A DNA stretch of 64,000 nucleotides from CBDAKK01 sp965196605 (GCA_965196605.1 CBDAKK010000004.1:1-64000), one strand, 5' to 3'; numbered from the stretch's first letter, positions 29,569 through 39,753 are shown. Numbers and translations are program-made. The notes: a model not told the origin generated them from the sequence alone.

Positions 29569-31098
29569 CTATTTTTGCACTATGCGTCCATCTACGGCGT
29601 TTCCTTCCGTGCCGTAGTTTGCTATTTCATCAATAAGAATTTCGTCTAAATTTTCATATTCGCCGAGTTTACGTGCATTTTCAAACATGGCATAGCCGTC
29701 TCCACCCGCCGCAATAAAGTCATTGGTTGCCAGTACATAGGTTTTTTTCTCTTCAATAGGCCTTCCATCATTCAAGGTCATGCTTTTGACCTTGTTGTTT
29801 TTTCCAAAGACAACGCGCATGCCCGCAATGTGCGGAAAAGCGCCCGCAGGGCTCGGGTAGGTGCGTATGCCGTTTTCAAGTGCTTGTTTCAATTGTGCTC
29901 CCGTAACTTCAAGAACAACGAGATTGTTTCCAAAGGGTAGTACCGCATTTACGGACCCTTTGGTAATATCACCTATCGCAATGGACGCTCTAATGCCTCC
30001 ACCATTTGTTAAAACCACATCTGCACTGCTCTTGCGCTGCATGGCCTGTGTTATTAAGTTACCGAGGTTGCTTTCGCCTGCTCGCACTACCGCTCTTTCG
30101 CCATGTAACAAAACCGCAGTCGTGCCTATAACCTTATTCAAAAGTGCTTTGTTCTTTTCTACAATCTTTGTTACAAGCGTTTCAATGCTTGCATTTTTTT
30201 CAACCTGCTCGGTTGTGTCCGCGGGAATAAGCCCTGCTTCAATAGTAATGCTGCCATCTGGTGCGTAAACCAGCACTACCTTCCCAAGGTTTTTCAGGTA
30301 CTCTCCCGTTTGCACAATGAGGGTCTTGTTTATTTTTTTACCAGTAGGTAAGGCGCTGTGAGAATGTCCGTCTACAAACAAATCAATTTGAGGCACGGCT
30401 TCTGCAATTTTTTCTGAAGTAATTTCAGTTTCTTTATCAATGCCGATATGCCCAACGCCAATGATAACGTCTACTCCTTTTTTTTCAAGCACAGCGACAA
30501 CGCGTTTTGCTGCCTCAATGGGGTTTTGAAACACCAAGCCTTTGACATTTTTCGGGTGTGTTTTATACGCCGTCTCTGGAGTTGACAAGCCAAACACGCC
30601 AAAGCGCACTCCATTTTTTTTGATAATTTTATACTGAGGAAGCACGGTTCTGTTGCTGCCTTCCTTCAGAACATTTGCAGAGAGCAAGGGAAACTTTGCC
30701 TTGCGTGCGAGCTCTAACAATCTTTTATACCCATAGTTAAAATCATGGTTACCCGGAGCCATGGCATCGTATGGTATTATGTTTAAAATATCCATGATGC
30801 TCTCACCTTTAGAAAGCGTTGCAAAGGACGTTCCATGAAGCGTGTCGCCTGCATCAAAAACCAAGACACCTTGATTGGGCTTTTTACGCTCTGCGTCAAT
30901 GAGTGCTTTCATCTTTGCAAAGCCAATGCGAGAACCCGCTTTATCGCTTACACGAGCGTGAGTATCATTGGTGTGAAAAATGATAAATCGTGCTTCCTCT
31001 TGTAGTGCTTGTTCTCCTTCTGCAAACACCGCGCCTTGCACGCACAGCGTTAGCAAACAAACCACAATAAGGACAATACTTCTCTTATTCTTAGTCAT
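29569..31098 (-). CDS. Secreted 5'-nucleotidase / UDP-sugar hydrolase family
   Basis: About 509 residues from ATG 31098, preceded by AAGGAGACTATC. A signal peptide (RSIVLIVVCLLTLCVQGAVF) precedes the metallophosphatase domain with FHTNDTHARV, DAGDTLHGTS and GNHDFNYGY for the two-metal centre, GVGHIGIDKET and DGHSHSALP. The C-terminal substrate domain has ESNLGNLITQAMQ, LTNGGGIRASI and NDFIAAGGDGY. It hydrolyses extracellular nucleotides to nucleosides and phosphate for uptake. All signature residues are intact. It is monocistronic by spacing. Confidence 0.93.
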   Translation of the reverse strand: MTKNKRSIVLIVVCLLTLCVQGAVFAEGEQALQEEARFIIFHTNDTHARVSDKAGSRIGFAKMKALIDAERKKPNQGVLVFDAGDTLHGTSFATLSKGESIMDILNIIPYDAMAPGNHDFNYGYKRLLELARKAKFPLLSANVLKEGSNRTVLPQYKIIKKNGVRFGVFGLSTPETAYKTHPKNVKGLVFQNPIEAAKRVVAVLEKKGVDVIIGVGHIGIDKETEITSEKIAEAVPQIDLFVDGHSHSALPTGKKINKTLIVQTGEYLKNLGKVVLVYAPDGSITIEAGLIPADTTEQVEKNASIETLVTKIVEKNKALLNKVIGTTAVLLHGERAVVRAGESNLGNLITQAMQRKSSADVVLTNGGGIRASIAIGDITKGSVNAVLPFGNNLVVLEVTGAQLKQALENGIRTYPSPAGAFPHIAGMRVVFGKNNKVKSMTLNDGRPIEEKKTYVLATNDFIAAGGDGYAMFENARKLGEYENLDEILIDEIANYGTEGNAVDGRIVQK

Positions 31099-31458
31099 GA
31101 TAGTCTCCTTAAAACATGTGAATTGCAACTTCACTTATATAAATGTCATTACGTACTATTATAATGGCTCTGCCGAAACTACAGCCTGCTTACTAATGCG
31201 TAAGTGCCTTGCAAGCACAGGTCATTTTACTCATGGTGCGAAAGTTTTTTTACTTAAGGGAACTTGATTTTATAAAGCACCAGCATATAGGTAAGTACAG
31301 CCGGCGCTTGAGTTACGTATAGGTCGTGCAACACATGCGCCTACAAATATTCACATGGCAAGCAATCTGCGCTGACGCGCAGTGTGTATTTCGCGCCATA
31401 GCTTTGTTGCATATAATTTACTTTGCATGCGGCGCATCATAAATTTTGCAAATCCTCA
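31099..31458. other. Intergenic region, 360 bp, no gene seen
   Basis: Between the nucleotidase and SAM hydrolase genes. Contains an imperfect hairpin CTGCGC-TGA-CGCGCAG near 31370, possibly a terminator for the gene at its right, but no T-run. The AT-rich stretch 31134-31166 probably holds the nucleotidase promoter. Confidence 0.5.
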
Positions 31459-32385
31459 CTATTTTTTCTTAATAGTAATGCTCCATGTAGGCCCAGAAGA
31501 GACCTTGTGTTGTGCTGCAAAGTTGTCCCAATTCAAGGCTATGGACAAATTAAGCAAGCTGTTCAAGTACAAGAGCGGGGCGCTTTTTGCTACGTCCCCA
31601 AAGCTGTTTACATACGGTACACTTTCTTGATAAACAAGTTTTTTTTCGTTGTAAATACTCACTTCATATGAGGCGTTTTTTTCCATGCCAAAGGTTTCTA
31701 TAAGCGCTTTGTCAATGTTGGTCCACACATTGCCGTATTGCACGTCCAATATGGGAATAGTGCCGCGTAACGTGTCCTTTGTAATTTGCGCTTTTTGATA
31801 TGAGATGCGCCTCGGAGTGTTGGGGAGTTTGGGGCCAACCTGTTCAAAACTAATAACCGATGCAGCAAGACGCGCCCCGGTGTACGAATACACGTCACGG
31901 CCGTGAAAGGTGTATGAGTCGTACGAATTTTTCAATCGATTAATCTTCTCATCAATCTCTCGTAGTTCCACAATTCCCACAGTATCCGCAATAAGCGTAA
32001 GCGTACCATTATCGGGCGTAACAATGTACTTGCCATCTTCTGTTTTTGCTACAACTGATTTTCTGTCAGTACCAACGCCGGGGTCGACAACGTTAACAAA
32101 TACTGTACCTTGAGGCCAATAGTCAAGAGTTTGCACAAGACGATATGAAGCTGCCCAAATATCAAATGCGGGAATTTCATGCGTAAGGTCGTATATGGCT
32201 AGGGTTTTATCCACCGAGAAGGCAACACCCTTCATTGCGGTAACCGCTCCATCTTTTACTCCAAAGTCCGTCTGCAATACAAGTGCGTTAGTACTTTCTT
32301 GTGCTATGACAGGCGTTTTTGTTCCAACAACAATGAGTGCTGCAAATAGCAATACGTTAATATAATGTTTATTATTGTGTTTCAT
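31459..32385 (-). CDS. Secreted SAM hydrolase (DUF62, SAM hydroxide adenosyltransferase)
   Basis: 308 residues from ATG 32385 (MKHNNKHYINVLLFAALIVV). A signal peptide ends near residue 28 (PVIAQES). The DUF62 pattern is complete: LVLQTDFGVKDGAVTAMKG, FVNVVDPGVGTDRKSVVA, YIVTPDNGTLTLIA and YTFHGRDVYSYTGARLA. Members cleave S-adenosylmethionine to adenosine and methionine using hydroxide; they are related to the fluorinase and chlorinase. A signal peptide on this normally cytoplasmic enzyme is unusual and suggests periplasmic use of SAM or adenosyl compounds. It lies next to a secreted nucleotidase. Confidence 0.9.
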   Translation of the reverse strand: MKHNNKHYINVLLFAALIVVGTKTPVIAQESTNALVLQTDFGVKDGAVTAMKGVAFSVDKTLAIYDLTHEIPAFDIWAASYRLVQTLDYWPQGTVFVNVVDPGVGTDRKSVVAKTEDGKYIVTPDNGTLTLIADTVGIVELREIDEKINRLKNSYDSYTFHGRDVYSYTGARLAASVISFEQVGPKLPNTPRRISYQKAQITKDTLRGTIPILDVQYGNVWTNIDKALIETFGMEKNASYEVSIYNEKKLVYQESVPYVNSFGDVAKSAPLLYLNSLLNLSIALNWDNFAAQHKVSSGPTWSITIKKK

Positions 32386-32577
32386 ATATTTATATAATTG
32401 CACATTTACCATAATTATTTTGAACAATTTTGATTGTTAAATTATAGTGATATGAACACATGGATGCGCACTGTAAGGGAGCTTTGTGCTCTGTTATGAA
32501 AAGCGTGAGAATATGAAAAACGCTGTACACATTGTACGCGGAGTTTGTATGCTAGTATCATATATAAATAACCGTAT

Positions 32578-33618
32578 ATGCCTAGGAAAAAACAAATATT
32601 TTACTCCATCAATGTAACGCTTTCTCCCGTTGAGTTTTCTCAGCATGCGCACGCTATAGCGCATAGCTTAGCAGAAGTTGATAGAGTGACGGCCTTGCTG
32701 AGTGAAATACGCATGACGTTTTTCCTCGATGTCGACATGCTGCTCAAACTACAAGAAAAATACCCCGAAGAGTATACGCGCGTTCAGAAAATTTTATATA
32801 AATTTTACAAACATGGACATGACTTAGGGCTGTACATCAACATGGATTGGCAGCAAATACAGGACATACACTACTTAGATAAAGAAGCAATTTTGGATTT
32901 GTTTGTACATGGTAAAGACGAGTTGGTGAAAATAATGCATTTGGAAAATGCGCAACGCGTGTCTAAAAAATACAAAACCTTGAAGGAAAAATTAAGTGAT
33001 ACCAATGTTCCTGAAATGACAGTGCGCATATCAAATGGCAAGCTTAACCCCTTTGTATATTTACGTGATGTCTACGCTTTTATAAACGTCAAGCTTGATG
33101 CCAGCATTCCCGCGCGCCAAGTTGCTACTAGATTTTACAACTACAAGAAAATTGCGCCCGGGTCTGTATATAGGTTTGCAGACAACCCCATGCAGCCGCA
33201 TCGTTTTGGGCCCTTTCTTATTATTTCCCGTGTCGTCTATCGTGCAACGTGGTTATGGCATTTTAGGATGCGTAGCAAAACAAGAAAGTATGCGCAGGAA
33301 GATGAAAAGCGCGCGTTATTTCTTGGGGATGAAAACGCCTCAATACCATTCAATGCCGTACACAAAAAGGCATTTAAACAAAATCACAGTTTCTTTCTCT
33401 CACCGGATATGATCACCAAGGCAAAATTTATGCAGGCGTTGAACAAGGCGAAAATACAACATAATGGCGTGGTATGCCTCGAATCTTTTTTAAGCGGTTT
33501 ATCTGTAATAAGCTTTGAAAACCTTGAAGGGCTTATTAGCGGCACAAATGAATTCATTACTGCTTCACAAATTATTAAGCAATTCGGATTATCGACAAAC
33601 AATATAGTGTTCAAATGA
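32578..33618 (+). CDS. Uncharacterised protein, polysaccharide deacetylase-like fragment
   Basis: 346 residues without a signal peptide. TFFLDVDMLLKLQEKYPEEY and KFYKHGHDLGLYINMDWQQI recall the segment around the G-H-x-(I/L)-G-(L/N)-H motif of polysaccharide deacetylases, but the second histidine and the N-terminal aspartate motif are not in place. It may be a non-catalytic relative or the likeness may be accidental. The 3' end overlaps the convergent rlmE gene by 30 bases. Confidence 0.5.
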   Translation: MPRKKQIFYSINVTLSPVEFSQHAHAIAHSLAEVDRVTALLSEIRMTFFLDVDMLLKLQEKYPEEYTRVQKILYKFYKHGHDLGLYINMDWQQIQDIHYLDKEAILDLFVHGKDELVKIMHLENAQRVSKKYKTLKEKLSDTNVPEMTVRISNGKLNPFVYLRDVYAFINVKLDASIPARQVATRFYNYKKIAPGSVYRFADNPMQPHRFGPFLIISRVVYRATWLWHFRMRSKTRKYAQEDEKRALFLGDENASIPFNAVHKKAFKQNHSFFLSPDMITKAKFMQALNKAKIQHNGVVCLESFLSGLSVISFENLEGLISGTNEFITASQIIKQFGLSTNNIVFK

Positions 33619-34194
33619 GTGCTTTTTTACGCACTGGGGTCTGTAGAGATGCACCTGCTTAAAGTGATCTTTTATACTTTGTATAAGCATTTTTTCTTCC
33701 GCACCTTGGAATATTTTTGCAACCATAGTCCCGCCCTTAACGAGTGAAGTCTTTGCAATGGTAAATACTGCTTCTACAAGATTTTGGCTTGCGCTTGTGT
33801 CGACAATTTTGTTGCCGCTTGTACGAGGCGCCGCGTCACTGAGTATGCAATGGTAAGGCCCCAAATTAGAAAGCTTATTTTGCATTGTAGCGTCCGTAAA
33901 ACTGCCTTCAAGCGTGGTTAAACGAGAGTGTCCGTCAGCCCTTATTTTTTGGTTGAGCGCTTGTAAATCTACGCTTACAAGTTGAACCCGCTCTTCAGTC
34001 GTGCGCAATATATATTGCGTCCAAGAACCGGGCGCGGCTCCTAAGTCTAAAATTCGCACACAGCCTTTTTTTTTCAATATATTAGAGAATAGACGGAATT
34101 TTGAGTTTATTTCCTTGAGTTTATATACAGAACGAGCGGCAAAATTCTCATTTTGGGCTTTTTTTGCATAGTAATCACTTTTATACTGTTTCAT
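33589..34194 (-). CDS. rlmE: 23S rRNA 2'-O-methyltransferase RlmE
   Basis: 201 residues. ARSVYKLKEINSKF, ILDLGAAPGSWTQY (SAM-binding), ILSDAAPRTSGNK, MVAKIFQGAE and KKHSFEHYIVC supply the K-D-K-E catalytic tetrad of FtsJ/RrmJ. It methylates U2552 of 23S rRNA during 50S maturation. Length is standard. It is a single gene between converging and diverging neighbours. Confidence 0.95.
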   Translation of the reverse strand: MKQYKSDYYAKKAQNENFAARSVYKLKEINSKFRLFSNILKKKGCVRILDLGAAPGSWTQYILRTTEERVQLVSVDLQALNQKIRADGHSRLTTLEGSFTDATMQNKLSNLGPYHCILSDAAPRTSGNKIVDTSASQNLVEAVFTIAKTSLVKGGTMVAKIFQGAEEKMLIQSIKDHFKQVHLYRPQCVKKHSFEHYIVCR

Positions 34195-34338
34195 AATGTG
34201 CCGTATTTATAATATTATGATAACAGGGTTTATTTGGTTACTTGTGATTTAGGATGCGTGATTAAAAACGAAGCTTACATTACATTGATTGAATATAATT
34301 TTCTTCTTTTGTAAACTTAATTTATTTAGAGGTGAACA

Positions 34339-35820
34339 ATGAAAAAAAACAAAGACAGTATAGCGTTGTTTAGAAAAACCATAGGGGGTTCTACGCGCGT
34401 TGAAATGTACATCATAACTATTTTAGTTACGGTATTTCTTAACATATACAATGGCTTAGTATGTCCCTTTTTAGATAGTTTGCCATTTTTTGAGGGGCTC
34501 CGAAACCTCTTAAGCATCAATGTGGCAATGCTGATTTTGCGTGAGCTCTTGTATGCCTTGTTTCCAAAAACGCGCAAGGGCGAGTCGGAAGCTCGGCACG
34601 CGTATAAAATAAACGTATTTACTTGGGTACTTGGAGGGCTGCTCGGTATCGCGCTGTATGAGTATTTGTACACAACAGCTTTTCCGTGGCATAGTGCGCT
34701 TAAAATTCTCTCAGGGTATTGGATAATGGGCGGAGGAATTATAGCGCAATTAGAGTACGTGTTGCTAGAACGCAAGTTGCGCAGTCTTTCTACAGAGCAA
34801 CGGCAAATAAGCAATTTTTTAGAGCACATAGCTCGACGTCTTATGGAAAGCACGGTTATTTTTGTCCTCATGCCCGTTGTCGCAATGCTTATTATGATCA
34901 TTCGATATGTGTTTCAAGATCACCTTATTCCGGTAAGTGTTGCATTGGAGTTGGCATATTTGGGCGTGGTGTTCTTGCTGCTTGCGATTTTTGTCAATTT
35001 TATATACGGCGCGCATTTACGTAAAGACACCAAAGAAATAGTCTCTGCTCTGAAGCATGTGAAAAAAGGTAATTTTAACATTAACCTCGACGAAACACGC
35101 TCAGATGAGTTAGGTGCCATGGCTTGGGGTATTAATGAAATGACCAAGGGGCTCCGACAGAGGGAAAAAATACGAGAAGCCTTTGGACGTTTTGTAAACC
35201 CCGAAATAGCGCAAGAGTTCATTGAGAAATATGCAAATGAAGCAAAAGATGTAAGAAACTACGGGGAACTCAAGAAAGTTGCAGTGCTCATGTGTGACAT
35301 TCGCGGCTTTACTGCATTATCTGCAAAACTTGAACCGAGTGCTGTTACTGCCATGCTCAATAAATATTTTTCACAAATGGTTGCTGTAGCGCAAAATGAA
35401 GGCGGACTTGTAGATAAATTTATCGGTGATGCCATTATGGTGGTTTTTGGTGTCATTGGTCAAAAAAACCCCAGCGTACAGGCAATACGAGCGGGTATAG
35501 GAATGAGAACTGCACTCAATGCATTGAATAAACAAATAGAAAGCGATGGCTTACAGCCCATAGACAATGGCATAGGCATACACTATGGTGATGTTGTTGC
35601 AGGCTACATAGGGAGCGAAGAGCGTTTAGAATACACCGTCATAGGCTCAACGGTGAATATTGCTTCTCGATTATGTGATGTTGCACGTAAGCCAAACCCC
35701 GCGTTGGTCTTTACCAAAGAAGTTGTTGAAGAGGCAAAGGACGTTTTCAAAATGGGCGCCTTGGGCTCTGCAAACCTCAAGGGTGTGGGAGAAACAGCGT
35801 TATTTTCTGTGAAGAAATGA
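34339..35820 (+). CDS. Membrane-bound class III adenylate cyclase
   Basis: 493 residues. Six membrane helices span about 22-225 in pairs; a HAMP linker follows (about 226-280, KHVKKGNFNINLDETRSDEL, GAMAWGINEMTKGLRQRE). The cyclase domain begins near 310. Metal ligands are D320 (MCDIRGFT) and D364 (FIGDAIM); K360 selects adenine; T433 takes the second base-selecting position (class IIIb); N440 and R444 (STVNIASRL) stabilise the transition state. It makes cAMP in response to a membrane or HAMP-transmitted signal. RBS TTTAGAGGTGAACA. Multiple such cyclases are typical of spirochaetes. Confidence 0.93.
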   Translation: MKKNKDSIALFRKTIGGSTRVEMYIITILVTVFLNIYNGLVCPFLDSLPFFEGLRNLLSINVAMLILRELLYALFPKTRKGESEARHAYKINVFTWVLGGLLGIALYEYLYTTAFPWHSALKILSGYWIMGGGIIAQLEYVLLERKLRSLSTEQRQISNFLEHIARRLMESTVIFVLMPVVAMLIMIIRYVFQDHLIPVSVALELAYLGVVFLLLAIFVNFIYGAHLRKDTKEIVSALKHVKKGNFNINLDETRSDELGAMAWGINEMTKGLRQREKIREAFGRFVNPEIAQEFIEKYANEAKDVRNYGELKKVAVLMCDIRGFTALSAKLEPSAVTAMLNKYFSQMVAVAQNEGGLVDKFIGDAIMVVFGVIGQKNPSVQAIRAGIGMRTALNALNKQIESDGLQPIDNGIGIHYGDVVAGYIGSEERLEYTVIGSTVNIASRLCDVARKPNPALVFTKEVVEEAKDVFKMGALGSANLKGVGETALFSVKK

Positions 35821-35844
35821 TAAAAAGCTTATAGTAATATAAGC

Positions 35845-36933
35845 ATGTCCCGTAGAGTAATAACACTTGGTGCTGTGCCCAGCACCATATCGACGGTTTC
35901 TAAAAATGAAGCGCTACAAAGTATATGTGGCGCTTCTTTTGTGCTTTTAGACAATGGCGTAGCTGAGCATGTGTTGCCACTGCTTACAGCGCGCGGTGTG
36001 CGGCATCTTGTGGTGCCGGGTGGTGAGCTTGCAAAAGACCGTCCAATATTCGACGCAATACTTCATGCATTTTTTGCCGCAAACCTGCAAAGACACCACG
36101 TTGTTGCGGTGGTTGGTGGAGGCGCATTGTGTGACGTTGGCGCATTTGCAAGTTCTGTGTACATGCGTGGCTTGAATTTTCAATTGTTTCCTACAACCTT
36201 ACTTGCCATGGTCGATGCCGCGATAGGTGGCAAAACTGGCATAAATTACGGTGCTCTCAAAAACATGATAGGAACCTTTTACCCCGCGCGCGATGTTATA
36301 ATTGCGCCTTCGTTTTTGCATACGCTTTCAGAGCATAACCTACGTTGTGGTCTTGCAGAGGTAATAAAAGCGGGCATGTTAGGTGATGGTGGAATTCTTA
36401 GCACGCTTAGTGAGCATGCTCACACAGTCACGCGCGCGCGGCAGCGTGAGCATGAAAATACAGAAGAAACTCCGTGGTGGGACGCACTTATATGGAATGC
36501 GGCGAATGTGAAAATGAATTTTGTCGAAAGCGACTTTACAGAAAAAGGCGAACGCGCTTTTTTGAATTTAGGCCATACCTTTGCGCATGCAATAGAAGCT
36601 GAATCCAAAGCGAGGGCTCGAGACAAACAATGGGATCACGGCAATGCTGTAGGCCTAGGTATACGCAGCGCGCTCAGATTAGGGGGGCGGCTTGGCATTA
36701 CGGACGAAGCCTATGCTAAAAGCATGTGGCGGTTATTGGATGTATTTGAATACCCAAGTTCCTACACAGGATTTTCTGCTACTGCGCTTATTTCCCACAT
36801 GAAAAAGGACAAAAAAAGCGTAGAGGATGAAATACGCTTTGTGCTGCAAAAAAAACTATGCGAAACCACACTGCAAGCAGTGACGCCCCGCGACGTAGTA
36901 CATGTGTTGCGTGATATGGGAGCCGATGAATGA
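35845..36933 (+). CDS. aroB: 3-dehydroquinate synthase
   Basis: 362 residues. VVAVVGGGALCDVGAFASSV (NAD loop), FPTTLLAMVDAAIGGKTGIN, CGLAEVIKAGML and LNLGHTFAHAIEAE give the zinc and substrate sites of AroB. It converts DAHP to 3-dehydroquinate in the shikimate pathway. The insertion REHENTEETPWWD before VKMNFVESD is slightly longer than usual. The next gene overlaps its stop (ATGA) but is unrelated in function. Confidence 0.95.
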   Translation: MSRRVITLGAVPSTISTVSKNEALQSICGASFVLLDNGVAEHVLPLLTARGVRHLVVPGGELAKDRPIFDAILHAFFAANLQRHHVVAVVGGGALCDVGAFASSVYMRGLNFQLFPTTLLAMVDAAIGGKTGINYGALKNMIGTFYPARDVIIAPSFLHTLSEHNLRCGLAEVIKAGMLGDGGILSTLSEHAHTVTRARQREHENTEETPWWDALIWNAANVKMNFVESDFTEKGERAFLNLGHTFAHAIEAESKARARDKQWDHGNAVGLGIRSALRLGGRLGITDEAYAKSMWRLLDVFEYPSSYTGFSATALISHMKKDKKSVEDEIRFVLQKKLCETTLQAVTPRDVVHVLRDMGADE

Positions 36934-38117
36934 AGAAAATTATATGTGCGGTAATTAATAACAGAGAGGCTATGCGTTGCTGTATAGTCGCTTTTACAAT
37001 CGCTACGGTGTTTTTGGTTTTGCGCGGTGCGCATGCTCAAGAAGACAAAGAGGCAAATAACGAAACTTTGTTGTTTCAAACTACGGCAACGCTGAGTGCT
37101 ACGGCACAGCGCACGCAACAAGGTTTGCATAAGGGACTGAGCGTTTCCTTCCCTGTTGAGGCAAACACTCGCTATGCTTCGCTCATTACTTCGCAAAACC
37201 TTGATAGCGTTTTGCAACTAGAGCTAGAAAACAACAGCGTGTTTCGCGACATTTTTTTAGGTGAGAATGCGGGCGTGGTCTTTACCCCTTTTTTCGTTCC
37301 GCAGAACATGGAGGAAGAAGAGCAAGAAACGCTACAGCCACAAAACGCGACAACTCGTAAAGTGAGCATTACGGCATTGTTCCATGCGCCTAAAAAGCAA
37401 AACACTGTGCGTGAAGACAATGAACCTGAAGCGCTTGGTAGTTATACCCTCTCAGTTTACAAAATTACTTCAAAGCATCGTATAGAGTCCTTGCCCTTTG
37501 TGGAACATGAAGCGCCCCTTACTAAGGCTGACGTAATTATTGGCAGGATCTCACGAGAATACGCGCTGTCCCTTACAAAAAACACGCGCCTCTATGCCTT
37601 TATGGCTTCGGAAGTTTTTGACACGCTCTTAGAATTTTCTAATGCCTACGGTGAAGTTGTGGCTTCAGATGATTGGATTAAGGATGAGGCACGCACTACA
37701 TCCTTACTATCGCTTGTTGTACCGCAAGATGGCACGTATTTTATTACCCCAACATCCTTTAGCGGCGCGGCAGAAGGGGCTTTTTCTTTACGTGTTTTCA
37801 CCACACAAAACGAAGCCCTTTTTTCGGAAACCGCAACGCTCAGTACCAAAGACACCAAAATTTTCAAGCAACATGTGCGGGAATATCCGCTCAGCTTGAA
37901 CGCAGAAGAGGCGGCGACTATTTCAGTGAGCGCACTTTCTGGGGGTGTCGAAGTTATATTTGCGCGTGATGATAGAAGCGCCCTTTATGCTCAAAAGGTT
38001 GGCAATGGTAAAACCAAAAGCATGCCCGTTTTTGCTGAAGACGCGGGTAGCTACAAAATCATAATTGCTAGTGATGCTCCTTTGCCTATAAATTACACCA
38101 TTGCAGTTTATAAATGA
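36930..38117 (+). CDS. Secreted protein with PPC-like beta repeats
   Basis: 395 residues. A signal peptide (CCIVAFTIATVFLVLRGAHA) ends near residue 37. The mature part has at least three beta-sandwich units with the PPC-type closing pattern GSYTLSVYKI, GAFSLRVF and GSYKIIIASD ... INYTIAVYK, and the FDTLLEF-N/DSVLQL-type entry. Such domains occur on secreted proteases and envelope proteins as stand-alone binding or spacer units. No catalytic motif is seen. ATGA overlap with aroB implies co-transcription. Confidence 0.65.
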   Translation: MKKIICAVINNREAMRCCIVAFTIATVFLVLRGAHAQEDKEANNETLLFQTTATLSATAQRTQQGLHKGLSVSFPVEANTRYASLITSQNLDSVLQLELENNSVFRDIFLGENAGVVFTPFFVPQNMEEEEQETLQPQNATTRKVSITALFHAPKKQNTVREDNEPEALGSYTLSVYKITSKHRIESLPFVEHEAPLTKADVIIGRISREYALSLTKNTRLYAFMASEVFDTLLEFSNAYGEVVASDDWIKDEARTTSLLSLVVPQDGTYFITPTSFSGAAEGAFSLRVFTTQNEALFSETATLSTKDTKIFKQHVREYPLSLNAEEAATISVSALSGGVEVIFARDDRSALYAQKVGNGKTKSMPVFAEDAGSYKIIIASDAPLPINYTIAVYK

Positions 38118-38136
38118 TGCGTTATTGTAGAAGGCT

Positions 38137-39753
38137 TTAATAAGGGCTGAGTAAAAGGCGCAAAGAACTCATGTGTGCATGCGCCTCAAGCACGGCGTTT
38201 GCAACCTCATGTGCGTCATGCTTTGCCTCTGTCTGTTTTGTAGCCTCTGCAACATTTGTAAACGCTTGTATAAACGCGCGCGTGCCAAACTGCGTCTCTA
38301 TAGCCGCTGCTACGCGCTGCATTTTTTGGGTGTTTATTGTTTTTTTGCTCTGTACCAATGCCTTGGTTGCTTGCATGAGTTTTGCATTTGCTTTCAACAA
38401 TGTCTCGCAATGGTGAGCAAAGTTTTGTATAAGATGCACCTGTGTCTCAAGGTCGAGAAACGAAAAATCTATTGCGGTAGCAGTTGTCATTTCATGAAGT
38501 TCTTTCTCTAAGGCTTGCACAAGCTGCTGTGTGTAAAGCCCCATGCTGCGTACCGCTTGTATTTTTTCTTGATATGCGCGTTGTAAGCGTGAGAGTTGCA
38601 TAGCGGACAAAAGCGTGACGGGAATTGCAAGCTCACTGTACCAGTGTGCGTCCCAATCTGTAAGTATTTTGGCGCTGTCTTCTGCTACCGCTATGCGCCG
38701 AGCAAGCAGGGGACTGCCCCACGTAGCCGCGCCTAAGTACGAAAACCCAAAGCCTTCTTGCACCGAACTGCTTATTATAACGTCGCTTGCCCCGCATACT
38801 TCGGCAAGGCTGAGCGTGTTTCGCGGGTCCTTGCCAAGGCCAAAAAAGCCATGCACGGCGCCTTCCTCAAAAAGTGAGTGCACTCTTTCTGAATAGCGCT
38901 TTTCTTGCTCTGACTCACCGCGCAAGGTAATGTTGTAGTTGCACGACGTCTGGGCATACGCTTGGTATAATTTTGTAATTAAGGCGCCCTCTAGGGCGTT
39001 TTTTCTGCGTATGCAACGCACGGGGTAGGTGAAAAGCAGCGTATCCTCTGTTTTGTGGGCAGCCTCTGGAGCTATGGCGTACAAAAATGCGTGCGCACTT
39101 AAAGCTTGTTTTTTGGTAAGTTTTTCAGGCTGGTGCGCAGGCTTGTTTTGCCTCACAATGTTGGGTATATAATGCGCTTCAAGTCCGCTTGTCTGAAGTA
39201 TGCGCGCATCTACCGAATTTATAACTGCGTATTGGGTGCCTGCCATTGCCGTGTAACAATGCGCGCAGGGCATGACCTGTTTCAAAGCTGCCAAGTTGGC
39301 AAAGCGTGCTTCCTCAGGGAAATCATGCATGTGCAAAATACAGCGCTGGCCGCTTACACGCAAGTGCTCCATGAGCATTTTTGTAAAAAAAGGGTTTTTA
39401 CCTAAGTGATGATTGTGTACCCACCAGAGCGTATCTTCACTGGTGTATGCGTTGAAAAAATGCCTTAATGCTTCATAATCGCGCGCATTCATCGATGCAT
39501 GAGCATCGGGCTTATTTTTTACATCACAATACCCCAATGCGGCAGTATGCTTACTCTTGATTGAAATGTTTTGCAACGCACCAACGGATGCCATGATTTC
39601 ATCCGTTTTTTCAGGCGCATTGCCACAAGCAAGCGTTATACGTTCTACCGCTTTGTGAATGTCAAATGCCTTAATTGCCGCTGTTATAACATCAGTTACC
39701 CCACCTTTTTTAAAATGATAGTGGATAATAAGGAGGTCTCTGCTTATCAGCAT
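38137..39753 (-). CDS. GT4-like glycosyltransferase
   Basis: 538 residues. LIIHYHFKKGGVTDVI fits the G-G-x nucleotide-sugar loop of GT-B enzymes. LLFTYPVRCIRRKNALEGAL starts the second Rossmann domain, and DVIISSSVQEGFGFSYLGAA resembles the acidic E-x7-E donor-binding motif (second acid replaced). A long helical C-terminal region (about 430-538) is extra. The HNHHLG and LHMHDFPEEAR motifs are shared with uncharacterised spirochaete proteins as far as I recall. It probably glycosylates an envelope or cytoplasmic acceptor; substrate unknown. Confidence 0.65.
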   Translation of the reverse strand: MLISRDLLIIHYHFKKGGVTDVITAAIKAFDIHKAVERITLACGNAPEKTDEIMASVGALQNISIKSKHTAALGYCDVKNKPDAHASMNARDYEALRHFFNAYTSEDTLWWVHNHHLGKNPFFTKMLMEHLRVSGQRCILHMHDFPEEARFANLAALKQVMPCAHCYTAMAGTQYAVINSVDARILQTSGLEAHYIPNIVRQNKPAHQPEKLTKKQALSAHAFLYAIAPEAAHKTEDTLLFTYPVRCIRRKNALEGALITKLYQAYAQTSCNYNITLRGESEQEKRYSERVHSLFEEGAVHGFFGLGKDPRNTLSLAEVCGASDVIISSSVQEGFGFSYLGAATWGSPLLARRIAVAEDSAKILTDWDAHWYSELAIPVTLLSAMQLSRLQRAYQEKIQAVRSMGLYTQQLVQALEKELHEMTTATAIDFSFLDLETQVHLIQNFAHHCETLLKANAKLMQATKALVQSKKTINTQKMQRVAAAIETQFGTRAFIQAFTNVAEATKQTEAKHDAHEVANAVLEAHAHMSSLRLLLSPY

